DNA of 64,000 nt from Nitrosomonadaceae bacterium (GTDB taxonomy: Bacteria; Pseudomonadota; Gammaproteobacteria; Burkholderiales; Nitrosomonadaceae). The stretch spans positions 1 through 64,000 of the forward strand of contig BJGV01000001.1 of assembly GCA_014190895.1 (NCBI GenBank), written 5' to 3'. Below the pieces are notes generated by a model. The model saw only the letters and a program-made list of their open reading frames with translations, had not been told where the DNA came from and did not search any database. Position numbers and translations under genes: made by a program. Positions 1 through 9,043 of the stretch are shown here, piece by piece (within the stretch, counting starts at the first letter, position 1; each line of letters begins with the position of its first letter).

Positions 1-225
1 GTACCTTATTTAATATGTTTATATTAGAGCCAATTTATTGCAAAAAAGACGGCCAACGCCGTCTATTATCGGTTTAATTAATCAATAAATCAACCACCAG
101 AAGGCTGTGCGGAGGGAATTTTGTATATTCACTTCTTATTTCGCGGAATTAAGGCAGCGGGATTTTTATATGGATTGATTTCAGAGTCGAAAAAGAAGTG
201 CTGAAACCCTCTCCCATAAAGATAT
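1..225. other. Intergenic stretch at window start, no gene recognised
   Basis: No coding sequence could be supported here. All frames on both strands are broken by stops within about 50 codons. The only structures seen are a minus-strand terminator hairpin at 41-64 and, just outside, the tRNA-Arg terminator. Sequence beyond the window edge would show whether a minus-strand gene feeds the first hairpin. Confidence 0.5.
41..64 (-). terminator. Rho-independent terminator (minus strand)
   Basis: Perfect 7-bp inverted repeat AGACGGC / GCCGTCT around a 4-nt loop. Read on the minus strand it is followed by a run of T. There is no T run on the plus side, so it is oriented to stop minus-strand transcription. 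The transcript it serves is unclear because tRNA-Arg has its own terminator at 226-253. Confidence 0.7.
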
Positions 226-253
226 AAAAAAGGGCAACTTGAAACAAGTGCCC
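226..253 (-). terminator. Terminator of tRNA-Arg(CCG)
   Basis: On the minus strand, GGGCACTTG pairs with CAAGTTGCCC (one bulged base) around a TTT loop, followed directly by six T. It begins about 15 nt after the CCA end of the tRNA, as expected for a single-gene tRNA transcript. Confidence 0.8.
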
Positions 254-268
254 AGTTTTATACACGAT

Positions 269-345
269 TGGTGCGCTCAACACGATTTGAACGTGTGACC
301 CCCGCCTTCGGAGGGCGGTACTCTATCCAGCTGAGCTATGAGCGC
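269..345 (-). tRNA. tRNA-Arg (anticodon CCG)
   Basis: Folds as a complete 77-nt cloverleaf including an encoded CCA. The acceptor stem GCGCTCA pairs with TGAGCGC, and the discriminator is A. The anticodon stem CCGCC/GGCGG holds the loop CTCCGAA, giving anticodon CCG, which reads CGG. It is followed on the same strand by a strong terminator. Confidence 0.95.
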
Positions 346-494
346 AATGAGACATCCAGCAATCACCGGTGCAATATACCAGAGTGATTTTTCTGTATGC
401 TTAATTAAGTTATTTGCAAATTTTTATATTCAAAGGTGTAAAATGCAGAATTGATACATTTCAGTACCTTACCCTAAAGCTTAAAGGATTTGTT

Positions 495-1034
495 GTGAAT
501 AATAATACTGAAGAGTCTTCTTCTGCCATCAAAACGCCGAAACAGTTGGTTATTGTGTTGCTTCTTTCTTTTATATTTCCCATTACGATAATTGTGCTGT
601 TATCCCAGATTGCATCTGGGGGCATTTCTCTGAATACTGATGACCCAGCTTTGTCGTCAGAATCAATAACCAGACGTTTGATGCCGGTAGGTTCTTTAAT
701 TCTTATAAGTGATTTACCAAAAATTACAGAGACATTGGAGAAAAGAGTTGATCTGGTTACTGCAGCAGTTTCGGTTACAACCACTGAGAATATAGACAAA
801 ATTCAGATAATTTATACAGCTAATTGCTCTAGTTGTCATACAAATGGCATAGCAGGTGCACCAAAATTAGGTGATAAATTAGCGTGGGCATCACGTATTC
901 AGAGCGGCAAAAACGCTCTTTACAAGAGTGCACTCAAGGGGAAGAATGCAATGCCTGCCAAGGGTGGTAATATCAGTCTGTCCGATGCTGATGTTATGGC
1001 CACGGTAGATTATATGGTGAGTCAGTTCAAGTAA
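495..1034 (+). CDS. Membrane-anchored c-type cytochrome (cytochrome c5-like)
   Basis: About 179 residues from a GTG start, chosen because AAAGGA lies 7 nt upstream; an in-frame ATG at 414 would add 27 residues with no ribosome site. One hydrophobic segment at about residues 17-38 should anchor the protein with the haem domain in the periplasm. The haem site CSSCH is at 111-115 and a likely axial Met (in NAMPAKGG) at 153, an arrangement typical of single-haem cytochrome c5 domains. The 70-residue spacer between membrane and haem domain has no recognised fold. It probably carries electrons to or from a periplasmic or membrane oxidoreductase; the partner is unknown. It is separate from apaH downstream. 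Confidence 0.85.
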   Translation: MNNNTEESSSAIKTPKQLVIVLLLSFIFPITIIVLLSQIASGGISLNTDDPALSSESITRRLMPVGSLILISDLPKITETLEKRVDLVTAAVSVTTTENIDKIQIIYTANCSSCHTNGIAGAPKLGDKLAWASRIQSGKNALYKSALKGKNAMPAKGGNISLSDADVMATVDYMVSQFK

Positions 1035-1084
1035 ATACCTGTCAGTAAAGGAACTGCAAATTTTTTGCTATTTATGAGATTATT

Positions 1085-1918
1085 ATAGCCACTTATGCGA
1101 TTGGTGATTTACAAGGTCATTACAATGAGTTCAGGCAACTCCTTGATTTAATAGACTTTAGCTCACAAGATAAACTATGGTTGGTGGGAGATATTGTTAA
1201 TCGCGGTCCGGATTCATTACTCCTATTACGCTTCTTAAAAACGATAAGCGACTCAGTGGTTGTGGTGCTTGGTAATCATGATTTACATTTGCTCATGATT
1301 GGAGAGAATTTCGCTAGATTGAATCATGACGACACTCTGCAAGACATACTCACTGCACCTGATCGCGAAGAGTTGCTTCATTGGTTGCGATATCAAAAAT
1401 TATTACATGTAGATAGAAATTATCTTATGGTACATGCTGGCATATTACCGACATGGAGTGTAGTGCAAGCTGTAGAATTTGCACAGGAAGTTGAAACCGT
1501 CTTACATGAGAAGAGTAAACAGAGGTTCCGTGAATTTTGTTCTCATATGTATGGTAATCAACCCAGTCATTGGGACAGTAACCTTGAAGGCTACGATCGT
1601 TTGCGGTTCATCATCAATGTCATGACACGTATGCGTATTTGTACTCTAGAAGGAAGAATTAATTTTTCCTATAAGGGCGGAATAAAAGATATACCAATTG
1701 GTTATCTACCTTGGTTCGAGATACCAAATTTAGCCAGTCGCCAGGTTACCGTTATTTGTGGGCATTGGTCAGCATTGGGTTTGCGAGTCACGAATAATTT
1801 GATTGCTTTGGATACAGGTTGTACGTGGGGAGGTAGTCTTACAGCTATTCGATTGGAAGATCGGAAGATTTTTCATGTACCCTGTGCGGGATTGAAAGAG
1901 ACAGTGCATCAGCAATAG
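1085..1918 (+). CDS. apaH: Symmetrical diadenosine tetraphosphatase ApaH, non-standard start codon
   Basis: Hydrolyses Ap4A to two ADP, removing stress alarmones and the Np4A caps put on RNA. Metallophosphatase motifs are clear: GDLQGH at about residues 7-12, GDIVNRGPDS at 35-44, GNHDLHLL at 63-70, then MVHAGI, CGHWS and LDTGCTWGG. The length of about 277 residues matches the family (E. coli about 280). The reading frame opens after a TAA at 1046 and has no ATG, GTG or TTG before the TTG at 1181, which would delete the first metal-binding motif. The family's initiator Met (MATY...) aligns with ATA at 1085, preceded by ATT ATT at 1079-1084. So it either starts at AUU/AUA or is inactivated at its start. 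An out-of-frame ATG at 1074 gives only a 4-codon ORF. Its 3' end overlaps the convergent acyltransferase gene by 74 bp. Confidence 0.88.
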   Translation: MATYAIGDLQGHYNEFRQLLDLIDFSSQDKLWLVGDIVNRGPDSLLLLRFLKTISDSVVVVLGNHDLHLLMIGENFARLNHDDTLQDILTAPDREELLHWLRYQKLLHVDRNYLMVHAGILPTWSVVQAVEFAQEVETVLHEKSKQRFREFCSHMYGNQPSHWDSNLEGYDRLRFIINVMTRMRICTLEGRINFSYKGGIKDIPIGYLPWFEIPNLASRQVTVICGHWSALGLRVTNNLIALDTGCTWGGSLTAIRLEDRKIFHVPCAGLKETVHQQ

Positions 1919-2639
1919 CTCGTTCTGAGGAGCGTGCGAGTTCTCGTCGGGTTTGTCCACTGCTGCTGATAGATTTGGTAAAAATTAATTCAACACTAAT
2001 TGATGGTTGCCGCAGTATCTTGTGTAACGATCTTAGTAAAGAAATGCCGATGTATGCGGCTGCTTCACTAATTTCCCCTGATGTATTGTGATAGCGTATC
2101 GCTACTGGGTATAGAGAAGCCCCCGACGTTACTGCAGATTGCAATAAAGAGGCATGAAAATACTGAATACTATTACCGTCACTCGTAGTTCCCTCTGGAA
2201 ATACTGCAACCCAATCTCCATTTTCTAACGCAGTGACAATGTCTTGGTTAATGCGAGCAGCATCTCTACGTTTTTTGCGTTCGATAAATAGAGTGCCTAC
2301 GTTTCGACTCAGCCATCCGAGCAGAGGCCAGTTACGAATCTCAGATTTTGCGACAAAACGAGCTGGGCATAATGCTATTAATGAGTAAACATCTAACCAT
2401 GAAACATGGTTAGCTACGAACATTACCTGTTTTGTATGGGCATTGGGCTTAACACCACTGAAACTTAATTTAATACAAAGAATTGCGAGAAGTTTTGCCG
2501 ACCATTTTTGTGCCATCCATTTTTGTGTCTCTTGACTGAGATGGGGGTAAGCTATAGATTGAATCAATCCGGAGAAGATATGAAAGAATAGGAAAGTGGC
2601 ACGCAAGATCTGCGTTAATTTAGTGGTTACTTTATACAT
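1845..2639 (-). CDS. plsC: 1-acyl-sn-glycerol-3-phosphate acyltransferase (PlsC/LPLAT family)
   Basis: Acylates lysophosphatidic acid to phosphatidic acid at the inner membrane in phospholipid synthesis. The catalytic NHxxxxD motif is NHVSWLD at residues 77-83, and the acceptor-binding block FPEGTT is at 147-152. At 264 residues it has family length, with a hydrophobic N-terminal segment around 10-30. The ATG at 2639 is followed by a lysine-containing start typical of the group. Its last 74 bp lie over the end of apaH on the other strand. Family members differ in substrate, so a role on another lysolipid (for example OlsA-like ornithine lipid acylation) cannot be excluded. Confidence 0.88.
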   Translation of the reverse strand: MYKVTTKLTQILRATFLFFHIFSGLIQSIAYPHLSQETQKWMAQKWSAKLLAILCIKLSFSGVKPNAHTKQVMFVANHVSWLDVYSLIALCPARFVAKSEIRNWPLLGWLSRNVGTLFIERKKRRDAARINQDIVTALENGDWVAVFPEGTTSDGNSIQYFHASLLQSAVTSGASLYPVAIRYHNTSGEISEAAAYIGISLLRSLHKILRQPSISVELIFTKSISSSGQTRRELARSSERAIADALSLSIPHRVHEKSSDLPIE

Positions 2640-2735
2640 GCTCTTTTATCTTAAAAATGGTAAAGAAGATAATGATATCTAAATAGCCAAATTTTGATGT
2701 TTTTAATTTAAATTGACTTATCCTAGCGCCGCCTC

Positions 2736-3671
2736 TTATAGAATGCGATTACCAAAATTCTCGAAATAACGTTGATTAATTTCATTTCGATCGAATTTAT
2801 GATTTTGACCACCACGTTGTGTTATTTTTAGGGCCCCCATTAAGGCGCCAAGTTGTCCGGCAGTTTTTAAATCCATTCCATGTCCGATTCCGTGAAGTAA
2901 TCCGGCCCGATAAGCGTCACCGCAACCAGTGGGATCAGTTTGTATATCTGGTCGAACACACGGGACTCTTATTTCCTGATTGTTTGAGTAAATTACTGAG
3001 CCATGCGATCCTTTGGTAACAATCAAACCTTTTACAAGTTTAGCCAATGCGCTCAGTGATTGCCCAACTTTTTCTTGTAATAACTGACCTTCATAGTCGT
3101 TGACTATGATGTAATCAGCTTTATCAATAAAATTTAGTAATTCTTCACTGTTAAACATTGGTAACCCTTGACCGGGATCAAAGATAAAGGGAATCCCCGC
3201 CTCACTGAGTTCATGTGCATGTTGCAACATGCCATCTCGTCCATCCGGAGAAATGATACCAAGATTAATATTTTTTGCATCAGTTACGTGATTGTGGTGT
3301 GAGAAATTCATTGCACCGGGGTGGAATGCAGTGATTTGGTTACCTCCTAAGTCAGTAGTAATAAATGCTTGTGCAGTGAATGTATTGGGCACATGACGAA
3401 CATGAGTTTGTGCTAAATTTAATTTCTCTAATCGAGAAGCGTACGGCTGATAATCGTCCCCCACAGTTGCCATAATAAGTGGTGACCCACCTATCATATC
3501 TAGATTATAAGCAATATTGCCAGCACAACCGCCGAATTCCCGCCGAATTTCTGGTACAAGAAATGCAACATTTAAGATATGAATTTTTTCTGGCAGAATA
3601 TGATTCTTGAAGTGATCATGGAATACCATGATAGTGTCGTAAGCAATAGAACCACAAATAAGAGTATGCAT
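2736..3671 (-). CDS. PfkB-family carbohydrate/nucleoside kinase
   Basis: A 311-residue ribokinase-fold kinase. The family signature near the C-terminus is DPTGCGD at residues 246-252, whose Asp is the catalytic base, and the N-terminal glycine-rich substrate lid motif FGGCAGN is at 46-52. Proteins like this in betaproteobacteria are usually labelled adenosine kinase-like or carbohydrate kinase. The substrate (adenosine, ribose or another sugar) cannot be read from sequence. It stands alone, about 100 bp upstream of plsC and downstream of gcvPB on the same strand, with no obvious functional link. Confidence 0.85.
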   Translation of the reverse strand: MHTLICGSIAYDTIMVFHDHFKNHILPEKIHILNVAFLVPEIRREFGGCAGNIAYNLDMIGGSPLIMATVGDDYQPYASRLEKLNLAQTHVRHVPNTFTAQAFITTDLGGNQITAFHPGAMNFSHHNHVTDAKNINLGIISPDGRDGMLQHAHELSEAGIPFIFDPGQGLPMFNSEELLNFIDKADYIIVNDYEGQLLQEKVGQSLSALAKLVKGLIVTKGSHGSVIYSNNQEIRVPCVRPDIQTDPTGCGDAYRAGLLHGIGHGMDLKTAGQLGALMGALKITQRGGQNHKFDRNEINQRYFENFGNRIL

Positions 3672-3777
3672 ATTTGACAGGATACTCCAGAGAACTTTAT
3701 TCTGTTAATAGCGTTACTGTAGGATTTTAGTTAAGAGAGGAGTCGTTCAAGAAACCTAAAAATGTTATTTTCATCTC

Positions 3778-5232
3778 TTAACTAGGTGTTTTTTTCCAGA
3801 TTAGATCTAATTCTCGAGCAGCTTTAACATCATCTAATTTCCGCACAGGAGTATTGTGAGGAGCATTCTTTACTAATTCCGGTTCGGTGTAAGCCTCTGT
3901 TAAAATTTCTTTCATAGCCACAACAAAGGCATCAAGAGTCTCTTTGGATTCAGTTTCAGCCGGTTCTATTAATAAGCATTCTGGAACTAGCAACGGAAAA
4001 TAAGTGGTGGGGGCATGATAACCTTTGTCCAGCAATCTTTTAGCTACATTCATTGCAGTTACACCTGTTTTTTCTTTTAAATTTTTCAGAGTGATAATGA
4101 ATTCATGACTAGCACGGCGGGTAGGATATGCAATTTCAAATCCCGCCTTACCCAACTCAACCATTAAGTAATTAGCGTTGAGTGTAGCAAACTCAGCTAC
4201 TCGATGCATGCCTTCTGCTCCTAGTAAACGAGCGTAGATATAAGCTCGTAACAATACACCGGCATTACCCATATGTGCAGACATTCTGCCGATAGATTGC
4301 GGTATTTCTTTTTCTGTCACCCAGCGGTATGTGCCATTTTCAAGTGCTACAACTGGTACTGGTATGAATGGCAATAATCGTTCGGAAACCCCTACTGGAG
4401 CAGAGCCAGGACCACCACCACCATGAGGCGTGGAAAATGTTTTATGTAAGTTAATATGAATTACATCAAAACCCATATCACCAGGTTTTACTTTGCCAAG
4501 TATCGCGTTCAGATTTGCACCGTCGTAATATAACAACCCACCTGCTTGATGAACAACTTCACTCATCTTGGAAATATTCTTTTCAAACACACCAAGTGTG
4601 GAGGGATTGGTTAGCATTAGTCCGGCTGTTTTAGGTCCTACCGCTGTTCTCAAGGCCTCCATATCGACATTACCCTCTTTATCGGTAGAAATCTCCACGA
4701 CCTTGTAACCACACATCACTGCCGTAGCTGGATTGGTGCCATGAGCAGCATCAGGCACTATAATTTCGGTGCGAATATAGTCTTTTCGGGATTCATGGTA
4801 AGCGCGTATCATAGCTACACCAACAAGTTCTCCTTGTGCCCCTGCCATCGGCGTGAGACTAACTCCCGCCATACCGGTGACATCTTGCAAGATTTCTTGC
4901 AATTCATACATGCATGCAAGGAACCCCTGACCAGTGTCTTCTGGTGCAAGTGGATGTCGTGCTAGAAATTGTGGAAGCATGGCTAGTGAATTGCATGCAC
5001 GTGGATTATATTTCATGGTGCAAGAACCAAGCGGATAGAATGCTGTATCTATCGAAAAGTTTTTTTGGGATAATCTCGTATAATGCCGTACCGTATCCAT
5101 CTCAGAGACTTCCGGCAGTAGCGGTGGTATTTTACGCACTAAATTTTGCGGAATATCAGTTACTTTAGTTATTATCGTCGGCGACTGAGAATAGTTGAGC
5201 CGTCCAGGTTGTGAATGTTCAAATATCAACAT
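3778..5232 (-). CDS. gcvPB: Glycine dehydrogenase (decarboxylating) subunit 2
   Basis: C-terminal half of the pyridoxal-phosphate P-protein of the glycine cleavage system. It acts with GcvPA to decarboxylate glycine and load the aminomethyl group onto lipoyl-GcvH. At 484 residues it has the usual length of the separate subunit. The PLP lysine is in NLHKTFS (Lys264), followed by the glycine-rich [13 protein letters not shown]. Conserved DAAHGTNPA lies at 161-169. The split P-protein differs from the single ~950-residue GcvP of many proteobacteria. It is last in the minus-strand set gcvT-gcvH-gcvPA-tpx-gcvPB. Confidence 0.95.
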   Translation of the reverse strand: MLIFEHSQPGRLNYSQSPTIITKVTDIPQNLVRKIPPLLPEVSEMDTVRHYTRLSQKNFSIDTAFYPLGSCTMKYNPRACNSLAMLPQFLARHPLAPEDTGQGFLACMYELQEILQDVTGMAGVSLTPMAGAQGELVGVAMIRAYHESRKDYIRTEIIVPDAAHGTNPATAVMCGYKVVEISTDKEGNVDMEALRTAVGPKTAGLMLTNPSTLGVFEKNISKMSEVVHQAGGLLYYDGANLNAILGKVKPGDMGFDVIHINLHKTFSTPHGGGGPGSAPVGVSERLLPFIPVPVVALENGTYRWVTEKEIPQSIGRMSAHMGNAGVLLRAYIYARLLGAEGMHRVAEFATLNANYLMVELGKAGFEIAYPTRRASHEFIITLKNLKEKTGVTAMNVAKRLLDKGYHAPTTYFPLLVPECLLIEPAETESKETLDAFVVAMKEILTEAYTEPELVKNAPHNTPVRKLDDVKAARELDLIWKKTPS

Positions 5233-5262
5233 AATAAAATTCGTCTTTCTCTGTAGTTAATG

Positions 5263-5757
5263 TTATTTCAAGGCAGCTAAGGCTGCATCATAATTTGGTT
5301 CATTTGTTATTTCAGATACTAATTCGGTATAAATTACCGTGTTATTCTCATCTAGTACTACTATAGCGCGCGTCGCTAAACCAGCCAACGGACCATCAAC
5401 GATGGCAACACCGTAATTCTTTATAAATTCCGCGCCACGCATAGTAGATAGAATTACTACTTTATTTAGTCCCTCGCTATCACAGAAACGAGTCATTGCG
5501 AAAGGTAGATCAGCGGAGATTATTAACACCGTAGTGTTTTCTATATTGCCGGCTTTTTCGTTAAATTTTCGGGTAGAGATGGCGCAGACACCAGTATCCA
5601 AACTAGGCACGATATTAAGTATTTTTTTCTTATTAGAGAAATCACTTAGTGTGACATCTTTGAGATCTTTATTTACCAAAGAAAAAGTCGGTGCTGTGGT
5701 ACCTATTTTTGGAAAAATACCTTCTATCTTTACAGGTGTGCCTTTAAGAGTAACCAT
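5263..5757 (-). CDS. tpx: Thiol peroxidase Tpx (atypical 2-Cys peroxiredoxin)
   Basis: Reduces lipid and hydrogen peroxides using thioredoxin. The chosen ATG gives 164 residues, the family length, and has AAGGAGAA about 6 nt upstream; an upstream in-frame ATG at 5796 lacks a ribosome site. The peroxidatic Cys58 is in the motif [10 protein letters not shown] and the resolving Cys92 in RFCDSEGL, matching the Tpx pair. Odd context: it lies between gcvPA and gcvPB on the same strand, about 30 bp from gcvPB and 68 bp from gcvPA, so it is probably co-transcribed with the glycine cleavage genes. Confidence 0.95.
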   Translation of the reverse strand: MVTLKGTPVKIEGIFPKIGTTAPTFSLVNKDLKDVTLSDFSNKKKILNIVPSLDTGVCAISTRKFNEKAGNIENTTVLIISADLPFAMTRFCDSEGLNKVVILSTMRGAEFIKNYGVAIVDGPLAGLATRAIVVLDENNTVIYTELVSEITNEPNYDAALAALK

Positions 5758-5825
5758 ACTATTCTCCTTATATTTAGGGGGATAAAAGTTGATCAAATGT
5801 CTTTTGTATCTAATGTTAGTAAATT

Positions 5826-7181
5826 TTAATTCTTAAGAGCACGTTTGAGACATTCGATGTATTTCTTTAAATCATTTGCTGTTTTTGTTTCGGTAGCACA
5901 CACTAGTACTGCATTACCAAGTTCTGGGTAATATTCCTTTAAATCCAATCCAGCTAGTATACCTTGTGTTCTTAGGGTTTTTAGTATGTTGTCTGTTGAT
6001 GTAGGTAGTTTTAGTACCGCTTCATGAAAGTAAGGGCCACTGAAGGCTTTCTTTACCCCATCCAGAGCTTCCATTTTTGTCACAAGTTCTAGGACATTGA
6101 TGTGGGATTGCGTAGCCACACGTTTGAGTCCTTCCGGGCCTAGTAAAGCCATATAAATAGTGGCAGCAGTAACCATGAGTCCTTGATTGGTACAAATGTT
6201 AGAGGTAGCTTTAGAGCGGCGAATGTGCTGTTCACGGGCTTGGAGGGTGAGAACAAAACCTGGTTTACCGTCTACATCTGTGGTGCGTCCAATAATACGT
6301 CCTGGCATTTGTCTTACCAATGTTTGCTTGCAGGCCATAAAACCAAAATATGGTCCGCCACTAGATAGAGGTATACCTAAAGGCTGACCTTCACCTACCG
6401 CTATATCTGCACCATTGCTACCCCATTCACCAGGCGGAGTAAGCATCGCTAGTGTCATGGGATTGACAACACCAATAGCCAATGCGCCGTTATGATGTGC
6501 CCAGTCAGTGAGAGTATCCACTTCTTCAAGTACACCAAAGAAATTGGGTTGAGGAATAACAAGGGCCGCAATATCCTGACCTAAATAGGGCGAAAGGTTC
6601 TCTGTCATTATGCATCCAAGTTCTGGATGATAAGGAATTTCTACAATCTCAATATTCTGATTTTTTACAATAGCATTTACTACTCGACGATATATTGGAT
6701 GAGTAGTTGAGGGTATCAACACCTTGCGAGAAGTTTTGTGCGAACGAACTGCCATCAATACCGCTTCAGCTAGCGCAGATGCACCATCGTACATGCTTGC
6801 GTTAGAGACATCCATGCCTGTTAATGATGCCATCATAGTTTGATATTCATAGAGCAGTTGTAACGTTCCTTGGCTTGCTTCTGCTTGATACGGCGTATAG
6901 GAAGAATAAAACTCGCCGCGAGTGGTGATTTGCCAGACTGCGGCAGGAATATGATGTTCGTAAGCGCCAGCACCAATAAAATTCAGATAACGTCCGTCAG
7001 TTTCAGCCCGTTCTAACATTAGCCGTGAAATGTCCATCTCATTCAAACTTGGCAATACTCGTTGTAGACCATTGCTTTTTAAGGCAGAGGGGATCTCATC
7101 GAACAGATCTTCAATGGTTTTCGCACCAATGCTCGTAAGCATCTCAGCTATATTTGCTTCAGTGTGTGGAATGAATGGCAT
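5826..7181 (-). CDS. gcvPA: Glycine dehydrogenase (decarboxylating) subunit 1
   Basis: N-terminal partner of GcvPB in the split P-protein. At 451 residues it has the standard length and begins with the typical [10 protein letters not shown]. It lacks the PLP lysine, which is in GcvPB, but forms part of the active site. The family sequences [12 protein letters not shown] and [16 protein letters not shown] (about residues 67-108) are clear. It lies about 70 bp after gcvH and 68 bp before tpx, all on the minus strand. Confidence 0.95.
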   Translation of the reverse strand: MPFIPHTEANIAEMLTSIGAKTIEDLFDEIPSALKSNGLQRVLPSLNEMDISRLMLERAETDGRYLNFIGAGAYEHHIPAAVWQITTRGEFYSSYTPYQAEASQGTLQLLYEYQTMMASLTGMDVSNASMYDGASALAEAVLMAVRSHKTSRKVLIPSTTHPIYRRVVNAIVKNQNIEIVEIPYHPELGCIMTENLSPYLGQDIAALVIPQPNFFGVLEEVDTLTDWAHHNGALAIGVVNPMTLAMLTPPGEWGSNGADIAVGEGQPLGIPLSSGGPYFGFMACKQTLVRQMPGRIIGRTTDVDGKPGFVLTLQAREQHIRRSKATSNICTNQGLMVTAATIYMALLGPEGLKRVATQSHINVLELVTKMEALDGVKKAFSGPYFHEAVLKLPTSTDNILKTLRTQGILAGLDLKEYYPELGNAVLVCATETKTANDLKKYIECLKRALKN

Positions 7182-7252
7182 AATTTATTCTCGTCAGTCA
7201 TGAAACAGGTAATTTAAGTAATTAAAGATTCCAGAATTTTATTTTTGCTGTA

Positions 7253-7642
7253 TTAATGGATTTCGCTTTCTATTATTCTTTGATAAGCCGCTGCATCGAG
7301 TAGTTCATTTAATTCATTTAAATCAGCAGGCTTTAGTTTGAACAACCATGCCGCGTAGGGATCCTGATTAATTTTCTCAGGTTCAGATTCAAGTTCAGAA
7401 TTAACCTCAGTTACCTCTCCTGTCATCGGAGCATAGACATCGGCTGCTGCCTTGACTGATTCAACTACAGCGCATTCTTCCCCTTGTTTAAGTTTGCGTC
7501 CAATTTTTGGATACTCTACGAATACCATATCACCCAGAAGTTCTTGGGCATGTTGAGAAATACCGATCGTAACTGTGCCATCAATCTCAAGTCTGATCCA
7601 TTCATGCGATTTCGTATATTTTAGGTGCGATGGAATATGCAT
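7253..7642 (-). CDS. gcvH: Glycine cleavage system H protein
   Basis: A 129-residue lipoyl carrier that shuttles the aminomethyl arm between the P, T and L proteins. The lipoylated Lys64 is in the motif [14 protein letters not shown], and the N-terminal KYTKSHEWI is typical of the family. It starts about 43 bp after gcvT. The lipoamide dehydrogenase (L protein) is not in this window, which is usual because it is shared with 2-oxoacid dehydrogenases. Confidence 0.97.
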   Translation of the reverse strand: MHIPSHLKYTKSHEWIRLEIDGTVTIGISQHAQELLGDMVFVEYPKIGRKLKQGEECAVVESVKAAADVYAPMTGEVTEVNSELESEPEKINQDPYAAWLFKLKPADLNELNELLDAAAYQRIIESEIH

Positions 7643-7684
7643 ATTTCTGCTCCAGAGTTAAATAATCTCGTTTCACTGCATCAA

Positions 7685-8773
7685 TTAAATTAAACTTTTT
7701 CCATTTCGCACAAATGGATATTTTGAGACGCTTGCTCTTAGTTTTTTGTCTCGTACTAATACTTGCACCTCATCCCCAATAGTTATTTTTGAGGGCAGGC
7801 GCGCAAGTGCAATAGATCGATTCAGCGTAGGCGAAAAACCACCACTAGTGATTTGATTTTTGTCTCCATTTTCGTTGTACCGTGTAAAAACTTCTTGGTG
7901 ATTACGTAGCATGCCGCGATCCTCCAGAAGTAAGCCAAATAATTGTTGCCTTATTGGCATTTCTAGGAGCGCTTTTTTACCAATAAAATCACGTGGGTCT
8001 TTTAAATCTATTGTCCAAGTCAATCCAGACTCAAACGGGTTAGTGGTTTCATCCATATCCTGACCGTAGAGGTTCATACCAGCCTCAAGTCGTAATGTAT
8101 CACGAGCGCCCAACCCTGCGGGCGTAACCCCTACAGCATGGAGTTTATTCCAAAAATCTTCAGCATTGTCAGCAGGAAGTATAATTTCAAAACCGTCTTC
8201 ACCGGTGTACCCTGTACGGGCAATAAAATATTTATCAAATACTGTTGATTGGAACAGCTTAAGATTCTCTGTTGCAGCTTGAGACCCGATAATAACTTGC
8301 CAAAGTTTGGCCCGCGCATTGGGTCCTTGTACCGCAATCATAGCTAAATTAAATTGAGGAATAATTTCCAATCCCGGCATGAGCTCGTCACGTTTAGTTC
8401 TTATCCACGCCACATCTTTATCAGCCGTGCCAGCGTTGACCACCATACGAAACCATGACTCAGTTAGAAAATAAATGATGAGATCATCGATAATTCCGCC
8501 TTGCTCGTTGAGCATACAGGTATACAGCGCTTTGCCAGGCTGCACCAGTTTAGTGACATTATTGGCGACTAGATTTAACAGGAAATTACGTGCACCTTCG
8601 CCTCTAATATCAACTGCTAGCATATGTGATACATCAAACATTCCGGCGTCGCTACGTACTTTCTGATGTTCATCAAGCTGAGAACCGTAATGTAGCGGCA
8701 TGTCCCAATCACCGAAAGGGACCATTCTTGCATTCATGTCGCGGTGAATTTGATTAAGAGGAGTCTTTTTCAT
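7685..8773 (-). CDS. gcvT: Aminomethyltransferase (glycine cleavage T protein)
   Basis: Transfers the methylene group from aminomethyl-lipoyl-GcvH to tetrahydrofolate and releases ammonia. At 362 residues it is full length, starting MKKTPLNQIH. Typical family stretches are FDVSHM near residue 47, ARTGYTGEDGFEI near 190 and PAGLGARDTLRLEAGMNLYG near 216-235. It is first in the gcv run, so its promoter should lie in the 270-bp gap shared with the divergent gshA. No glycine riboswitch could be recognised there. Confidence 0.96.
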   Translation of the reverse strand: MKKTPLNQIHRDMNARMVPFGDWDMPLHYGSQLDEHQKVRSDAGMFDVSHMLAVDIRGEGARNFLLNLVANNVTKLVQPGKALYTCMLNEQGGIIDDLIIYFLTESWFRMVVNAGTADKDVAWIRTKRDELMPGLEIIPQFNLAMIAVQGPNARAKLWQVIIGSQAATENLKLFQSTVFDKYFIARTGYTGEDGFEIILPADNAEDFWNKLHAVGVTPAGLGARDTLRLEAGMNLYGQDMDETTNPFESGLTWTIDLKDPRDFIGKKALLEMPIRQQLFGLLLEDRGMLRNHQEVFTRYNENGDKNQITSGGFSPTLNRSIALARLPSKITIGDEVQVLVRDKKLRASVSKYPFVRNGKSLI

Positions 8774-8970
8774 TACAGATTAAATGGTTCTCTAAGAAGG
8801 GGAAAGCCCGAGATTGCGCGTGACTTCACTTCCTATCTAGAGGCGCAGACATAAATTTGCAACTATACCCTATTCACGACAACTAAGACAAGATTTACAT
8901 GCATATACCGTCAGTTTTATCTGTGCTTTCTGTTCAAAGAAAATTGACCATAATCATTGTTGTAGATATT

Positions 8971-8998
8971 CTAAGTATCTTAGAAGTATCTGAGATAC
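8971..8998. promoter_or_regulatory. Cluster of short inverted and direct repeats between gcvT and gshA
   Basis: CTAAGTATCTTAG (8971-8983) is a palindrome with 5-bp arms. GTATCTGAGATAC (8986-8998) is a palindrome with 6-bp arms. The word AGTATCT occurs twice, at 8974 and 8985, spaced 11 bp or one helical turn. The cluster lies about 45 bp before the gshA start, where a repressor or activator site would be expected. The binding protein is unknown. Confidence 0.45.
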
Positions 8999-9043
8999 AA
9001 TATTAGCATCTCGTCGCGTACTATTTATCCCATCCCCATTCAC

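Noticed and set aside
1-268. Integrase or att site downstream of tRNA-Arg
   Set aside because: No integrase-like frame was found in the three minus frames, and the tRNA is followed by its own terminator; the window edge prevents checking for a repeat.
461-799. 112-codon open frame opposite the cytochrome gene
   Set aside because: It lies wholly antisense to a well-supported cytochrome c and has no recognisable domain or ribosome site.
8774-9043. Possible glycine riboswitch upstream of gcvT
   Set aside because: The minus strand lacks the conserved core elements of the glycine aptamer; only short repeats near 8971-8998 stand out.
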